A DNA stretch of 9,066 bases from Rhodospirillales bacterium (lineage in GTDB: Bacteria; Pseudomonadota; Alphaproteobacteria; Acetobacterales; Acetobacteraceae), in assembly GCA_028866445.1 (NCBI GenBank), contig JAGWIE010000042.1:1-9066 (forward strand), written 5' to 3'. The position numbers were made by a program, and so were the translations under genes. Below the pieces are notes generated by a model, which was given only the letters and a program-made list of their open reading frames with translations, was not told where the DNA came from and ran no database searches. Shown piece after piece: positions 5,414 to 9,066 of this stretch (within the stretch, counting starts at the first letter, position 1; every line of letters starts with the position of its first letter).

Positions 5414-7756
5414 TCAGTGCGCCTCTTCCGGGGCTTTTTCGTCGTCGCCATCGCCCTCGGTTTCCGGTTTGGGCAGCGCCAAAGCCGGAGCCTCGGAAAT
5501 ATCGAAAACGAGCTTGCCGTCTTTCACGCTCACCTTCACAGCCCCGCCCTTCACCAGCTTGCCGAACAACAATTCCTCGGCCAACGGCTTCTTGATCTGC
5601 TCCTGGATCACCCGTCCCAGCGGCCTGGCGCCGTAAAGCGGCTCGTAGCCTTGCTCGGCCAGCAGCTCCTTCGCCGCTGAGGACAGCTCGATGGTCACGT
5701 TGCGGTCAGCCAACTGCGCTTCCAACTGCATCACGAACTTCTCCACCACGCGGCCAACGATTTCCGGCGTGAGTGCAGCGAAGGGAATGATCGCATCCAA
5801 CCGGTTGCGGAATTCCGGCGTGAACAGCTTTTTCACCGCATCCTCATCCTCGCCCGTGCGGGCCGTGCGGCCAAAACCCATGGCGGGCTTCTGCATGTCC
5901 GCCGCGCCGGCATTGGTGGTCATGATGAGAATAACGTTGCGGAAATCCACCTGCTTGCCGTTATGGTCGGTGAGCTTCCCGTGATCCATGATCTGCAACA
6001 GGATGTTGAACAGATCCGGGTGCGCTTTCTCGATCTCGTCCAGCAGCAGCACGCAATGCGGGTGCTGGTCGATGGCATCGGTCAGCATACCGCCCTGGTC
6101 GAACCCGACATAGCCCGGCGGTGCGCCGATGAGCCGCGAAACGGAGTGCCGCTCCATGTACTCAGACATATCGAACCGCGTCAGCTCGATGCCCAGCGTG
6201 CTCGCCAATTGCCGCGCCACTTCGGTTTTGCCAACGCCGGTGGGGCCGGAGAACAAATAATTGCCAATCGGCTTTTCCGGGTCGCGCAAGCCAGCACGGG
6301 AAAGCTTCATCGCCGCGGCAAGTGCCTCGATGGCGGTATTCTGCCCGAACACCATCGCCTTCAAATCGCGTTCCAGATGCCGCAGCACTTCCTTGTCGTC
6401 ATTAGAGACGGATTTGGCCGGAATGCGGGCGATCTTGGAGACCATCTCCTCGACATCCTTCAAGGTCACGGTCTTGCGGCGCTTGTTCTCCGGCAGCAGC
6501 ATCCGCGCCGCACCGGCTTCGTCGATCACGTCGATCGCTTTGTCAGGCAGTTTGCGATCGTTGATGTATTTAGCCGAAAGCTCCACGGCGGCGCGGATCG
6601 CGTCATCGGTGTAGCGCACCTTGTGGTGCTTCTCGTAAGCCACTTTCAGCCCGCGCAGAATCTTCACCGCGTCTTCCACCGAAGGCTCGTTCACATCGAT
6701 CTTCTGGAAGCGCCGCACCAGCGCGCGGTCCTTCTCGAAATAGTTGCGGAACTCCTTATAGGTGGTGGAGCCGATGCAGCGCAGCGTGCCCTGGGCCAAA
6801 GCGGGTTTGAGCAGGTTGGAGGCGTCCATTGCCCCGCCGGAGGTCGCCCCCGCGCCGATAACGGTGTGAATTTCGTCGATGAACAAAATGGCGCCGGGGT
6901 TGGCCTCCATCTCGGTCACCACGGCCTTCAGCCGCTCCTCAAAATCGCCGCGGTAGCGCGTGCCGGCCAGCAACGCGCCCATATCCAGCGCAAAGATGGT
7001 GGCGTTCAGCAGCACTTCCGGCACATCATTATCGATGATCCGTTTGGCCAGCCCTTCGGCGATGGCGGTTTTACCAACGCCAGGGTCGCCCACATAAAGC
7101 GGGTTGTTCTTGGTGCGGCGGCAGAGAATCTGGATCGTCCGCTCAATCTCGTGCTCACGCCCAATCAGCGGGTCGATTTTCCCGTCCTTGGCTTTTTTGT
7201 TGAGGTTCACGCAATAAGTTGAAAGCGCATCCTGGCTGCGCTTGGTGCTGCCCTTCTCTTCGCGTTCGCCAGGCTCGTGTGGCTCGGCTGAGCCACTGGG
7301 TGGGCGCGGGGCAGATTTGCCAGGGCTCTTGGCGATGCCGTGGGAGATGAAATTCACCGCGTCCAGCCGCGTCATGTCCTGCAGCTGCAGGAAATAAACA
7401 GCGTGGCTCTCGCGCTCAGAGAACAAAGCTACGAGCACATTCGCACCCGTTACCTCATCCCGCCCGGAAGATTGCACATGGATCGCCGCGCGCTGCACCA
7501 CGCGCTGGAACCCGGCGGTGGGCTTGGGGTCGCCGCCACGGTCTGTCGCCAGCCCAGCCAAATCCTTGTCCAGGAACTCGGTGAGATCCTTCTTGATCTT
7601 CTCGATATCCACGCCGCAGGCCCGCAGCACGGTCAGCGCGTCCTCATCATCCACGAGCCCAAGCAGCAAATGCTCCAGCGTCGCGTATTCATGTTTCCGG
7701 TCGGCGGCCAAGGACAGGGCCCGATGGAGAGTCTGTTCTAGGTTGCGAGACAGCAT
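5414..7756 (-). CDS. clpA: ClpA, ATP-dependent unfoldase of ClpAP protease
   Basis: This 780-residue AAA+ unfoldase forms hexamers that unfold proteins and thread them into the ClpP chamber in the cytoplasm. The Clp-N double repeat spans about 1-145 (SRNLEQTLHRAL, HEYATLEHLLL), followed by a charged linker (about 145-175). D1 has Walker A GDPGVGKT (223-230), Walker B ILFIDE (290-295) and the DRALVRRF arginine region (343-350). D2 has Walker A GPTGVGKT (504-511) and Walker B VLLLDE (569-574). The ClpP-docking loop reads MGF (626-628) where E. coli ClpA has IGL. A GYEPLYGARPLGR segment (703-715) marks the C-terminal subdomain, and an acidic tail ends the protein. The frame extends to a GTG at 7777, but ATG 7756 fits ClpA relatives (MLSRNLEQ). 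Its best GAAGGA is 13 bases away, so the GTG is not excluded. ClpS is encoded 150 bp upstream, as usual. Confidence 0.96.
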   Translation of the reverse strand: MLSRNLEQTLHRALSLAADRKHEYATLEHLLLGLVDDEDALTVLRACGVDIEKIKKDLTEFLDKDLAGLATDRGGDPKPTAGFQRVVQRAAIHVQSSGRDEVTGANVLVALFSERESHAVYFLQLQDMTRLDAVNFISHGIAKSPGKSAPRPPSGSAEPHEPGEREEKGSTKRSQDALSTYCVNLNKKAKDGKIDPLIGREHEIERTIQILCRRTKNNPLYVGDPGVGKTAIAEGLAKRIIDNDVPEVLLNATIFALDMGALLAGTRYRGDFEERLKAVVTEMEANPGAILFIDEIHTVIGAGATSGGAMDASNLLKPALAQGTLRCIGSTTYKEFRNYFEKDRALVRRFQKIDVNEPSVEDAVKILRGLKVAYEKHHKVRYTDDAIRAAVELSAKYINDRKLPDKAIDVIDEAGAARMLLPENKRRKTVTLKDVEEMVSKIARIPAKSVSNDDKEVLRHLERDLKAMVFGQNTAIEALAAAMKLSRAGLRDPEKPIGNYLFSGPTGVGKTEVARQLASTLGIELTRFDMSEYMERHSVSRLIGAPPGYVGFDQGGMLTDAIDQHPHCVLLLDEIEKAHPDLFNILLQIMDHGKLTDHNGKQVDFRNVILIMTTNAGAADMQKPAMGFGRTARTGEDEDAVKKLFTPEFRNRLDAIIPFAALTPEIVGRVVEKFVMQLEAQLADRNVTIELSSAAKELLAEQGYEPLYGARPLGRVIQEQIKKPLAEELLFGKLVKGGAVKVSVKDGKLVFDISEAPALALPKPETEGDGDDEKAPEEAH

Positions 7757-7800
7757 GGATTTAAACCGTTCCTTCACGCCGAGACCCGGCGCTCTTAATT

Positions 7801-7825
7801 CCGGACATTCTATCTGCCTGTCCGG
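7801..7825. other. Hairpin in clpA leader region
   Basis: CCGGACA (7801-7807) and TGTCCGG (7819-7825) are perfect reverse complements with an 11-base loop, between the clpS stop and the clpA start. On the minus strand no T-run follows, so it is not a clean terminator. It could be a leader structure that adjusts clpA relative to clpS. The remaining sequence of this 150 bp gap shows no convincing promoter. Confidence 0.4.
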
Positions 7826-7906
7826 CTGGCATTTTTACGGCCCAGCCCATGGGAGCGGCACTGAACTGTACTCTCTTACATAGGGTTCGGCGCGTAAAAT
7901 AAAGTG

Positions 7907-8236
7907 TCATTCTTTCTCAATCGTGCATTGCAGAGGATGCTGGTTTTGCCGGGCCAGGTCCATCACCTGGGTGACCTTGGTTTCAGCCACCTCATAAGTG
8001 TAAACCCCGCACACCCCCACGCCACGGCGGTGCACATGCAGCATGATCTGCGTCGCCTGGTCACGGTTTTTCTGGAAAAACCGCTCCAGCACATGCACAA
8101 CAAACTCCATTGGCGTGTAATCGTCGTTCAGCATCAGGACCTTATACATTGTGGGCTTGCGCGTTTTCGGGCGCGGTTTCACCACCACGCCCGTATTCGG
8201 CCCCTCTGATCCCTTACGCTTATCGTTCTCACTCAT
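7907..8236 (-). CDS. clpS: ClpS, N-degron adaptor for ClpAP
   Basis: The 109-residue adaptor binds proteins with destabilising N-terminal residues and delivers them to the N domain of ClpA. Residues 1-28 are a charged, likely flexible tail, which in this family enters the ClpA pore. The folded core begins at PTMYKVLMLNDDYTPMEF. The pocket residues known from E. coli ClpS are present: N37, D38, D39, T41, M43 (the gatekeeper) and H69. The conserved GVCGVYTYEVAETKV (74-88, in the family's ClpA-contact surface) and the terminal HPLQCTIEKE are complete. The start at 8236 gives full family length; only a weak purine stretch (CGAAG) precedes the ATG. The gene lies 150 bp upstream of clpA, so the two are probably co-expressed at least in part, and a candidate promoter is visible further upstream. 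Confidence 0.97.
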   Translation of the reverse strand: MSENDKRKGSEGPNTGVVVKPRPKTRKPTMYKVLMLNDDYTPMEFVVHVLERFFQKNRDQATQIMLHVHRRGVGVCGVYTYEVAETKVTQVMDLARQNQHPLQCTIEKE

Positions 8237-8325
8237 CTTCGAATACTTTCAGCAACACCGCGGCCGCCCCCTTCGCGGCAAGCGCCCCAACAAGGCCGCC
8301 CCTATTTGCCATCACCTTGTAGCAG

Positions 8326-8354
8326 AGCATATCGAAAGCAAGTCCAGTCATCAA
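8326..8354 (-). promoter_or_regulatory. Candidate sigma-70 promoter of clpS
   Basis: On the minus strand TTGATG (8349-8354) and TATGCT (8326-8331) are separated by exactly 17 bp. This fits a housekeeping promoter about 80-90 bases before the clpS ATG and downstream of the phasin terminator. Matches to consensus are moderate, so it remains a prediction. The rest of the 248 bp gap between the phasin and clpS genes holds no gene that I can support. Confidence 0.5.
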
Positions 8355-8425
8355 AGAGCGATTTTAATCCAGCCCCAGAAAAACATGCGTTCATGAACAG
8401 CTTGTTTCACCCGTGCGCTGTTGGC

Positions 8426-8457
8426 AAAAAAAAACCGGCCCCATCAGGAGCCGGTTT
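8426..8457 (-). terminator. Intrinsic terminator of the phasin gene
   Basis: AAACCGGC (8432-8439) pairs with GCCGGTTT (8450-8457), with two more inner G-C pairs and an ATCA loop. Read on the minus strand the stem runs into nine consecutive T (8434-8426). It lies 27 bp past the phasin stop codon and should separate phasin transcription from clpS. Confidence 0.92.
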
Positions 8458-8484
8458 CTTAAAAAATAAAAGACGCGTTAAACG

Positions 8485-9018
8485 TTACTGTGCCTTACCG
8501 AAGGTCTCAGCGGCCAGGGTCATCCGGGCGGTTAACGGCGCCAGGGTTTTTTCAGCGAGCTTAACTGATACATCTGCGAATTTGTTGCTCTCAGAGACAG
8601 CCTTCTCAAGGCTGGACCGGGCGAAGCCAGCTTGCAAATCCATGGCTTCCTTCACAGACTTAACGCCCATGAGGGATTTGCTGAACGCCACGGTGTCTTC
8701 CATGGACGCCTTGGAGGATTCAGCGAAATATTTGGAGATATCCTGGAACCCGGCGACATAAATCTGCGAGGCTTTCATGAATGCCTCCATGTTGCCCTGG
8801 CCGAATGCCAGCATTTCTTCTGAGGTTTTCATAGCCTTTTCAACGCCTTCCTTTAACTTGGCCTGGGAGGTTTCCAGACCCTTTGTGGCTTTCTCAATCC
8901 CCTCGCGAACCGCGGAAATGGATTTTTCAAACGATTTCGCCGAAACGTCAGCCGCGCCATCAATGGTGCTGGCGGCGGTCTCTGCGGCAATCGCGGCTTT
9001 GGCTTTCGTCGCGCTCAT
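8485..9018 (-). CDS. Phasin family protein, PHA granule-associated
   Basis: The product is a 177-residue, almost wholly helical protein rich in Ala, Lys, Glu and Ser, with no signal peptide or transmembrane segment. Residues of about 65-165 match the phasin_2 type: EEMLAFGQGNMEAFMKASQIY, a Y/F-rich turn (VAGFQDISKYF), a long amphipathic helix (AFSKSLMGVKSVKEAMDLQ) and LEKAVSESNKFADVSVKLAEK, ending in APLTARM. Phasins coat polyhydroxyalkanoate granules and control their number and size; some also act as general stress or chaperone-like proteins. The N-terminal 60 residues are a lower-complexity coiled-coil-like extension. The ATG at 9018 has GGGAG (9028-9032) nine bases upstream. No PHA synthase or PhaR gene is in view, so the granule role rests on family resemblance. 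Its strong terminator marks it as a separate transcription unit from clpS. Confidence 0.88.
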   Translation of the reverse strand: MSATKAKAAIAAETAASTIDGAADVSAKSFEKSISAVREGIEKATKGLETSQAKLKEGVEKAMKTSEEMLAFGQGNMEAFMKASQIYVAGFQDISKYFAESSKASMEDTVAFSKSLMGVKSVKEAMDLQAGFARSSLEKAVSESNKFADVSVKLAEKTLAPLTARMTLAAETFGKAQ

Positions 9019-9027
9019 CTAGGTGTG

Positions 9028-9047
9028 CTCCCGCTATGATGATCATC
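9028..9047 (-). promoter_or_regulatory. Phasin ribosome-binding site and adjacent palindrome
   Basis: GGGAG on the minus strand (9028-9032) lies nine bases before the phasin ATG. Just upstream, GATGATCATC (9038-9047) is a perfect 10-bp palindrome. It could be an operator, for instance for a PHA-responsive repressor, but the promoter itself extends beyond the window and this cannot be judged. Confidence 0.4.
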
Positions 9048-9066
9048 GCTGCACAGCCCCAACCGG

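Noticed and set aside
5963..7222. A 419-codon open frame on the plus strand inside clpA
   Set aside because: It is antisense to a complete, strongly conserved ClpA coding region. Its translation has no recognisable domain; long antisense frames are common opposite GC-rich genes.
7757..7777. Upstream GTG start for clpA at 7777
   Set aside because: It adds seven residues not typical of ClpA and lacks a clear Shine-Dalgarno; the ATG at 7756 matches the family N-terminus. The choice is not certain.
7849..7856. CCCATGGG palindrome downstream of clpS
   Set aside because: An 8-bp palindrome is too short to fold into a terminator and is not followed by a T-run on either strand.

Overview
The window is about 60% GC and densely coded. 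It looks like chromosomal core DNA from an alphaproteobacterium. The best guess is an Acetobacteraceae/Rhodospirillales-type organism, because the ClpA N-terminus (MLSRNLEQTL), the ClpS sequence and a nearby phasin_2-type granule protein fit that group. This is judged by eye and not by a search. I see no insertion sequence, phage gene, tRNA, rRNA, CRISPR array or attachment site. No stretch longer than 300 bases lacks a gene.

Left part (1-1703) is a copper-handling module. A P1B-type copper-exporting ATPase (copA-like, minus strand, 3' end cut off by the window edge) is divergent from a 65-residue heavy-metal-associated copper chaperone (copZ-like, plus strand). The roughly 100 bp between them hold two back-to-back promoters whose -35 boxes form a perfect inverted repeat. 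Both have the 19-20 bp spacing expected of MerR/CueR-type copper promoters. The regulator itself is not in the window. The copA promoter lies so close to the ATG that its mRNA may be leaderless.

Middle part (1711-5362) holds, on the minus strand in transcription order, a DMT/EamA-type membrane transporter, a small DUF5335-like protein ending in a SFPASDPPSW tail, and a 604-residue TPR-sulfotransferase with a SEC-C-like cysteine motif at its N-terminus. A YjdM/PhnA-type zinc-ribbon protein is divergent from the transporter. These genes do not form an obvious pathway. The transporter, DUF5335 and sulfotransferase genes are collinear but separated by 55-76 bp.

Right part (5387-9018) is a protein quality-control block. 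The clpS adaptor gene precedes the clpA unfoldase gene, the usual pairing that feeds N-degron substrates to ClpAP. A phasin gene with its own strong terminator sits upstream on the same strand. A bidirectional hairpin terminator separates clpA from the convergent yjdM.

I did not find an undescribed multi-gene system. The most interesting points are the architecture of the copper promoter pair, the SEC-C-like head on the TPR-sulfotransferase, and an inverted repeat overlapping the translation start region of the DUF5335 gene.
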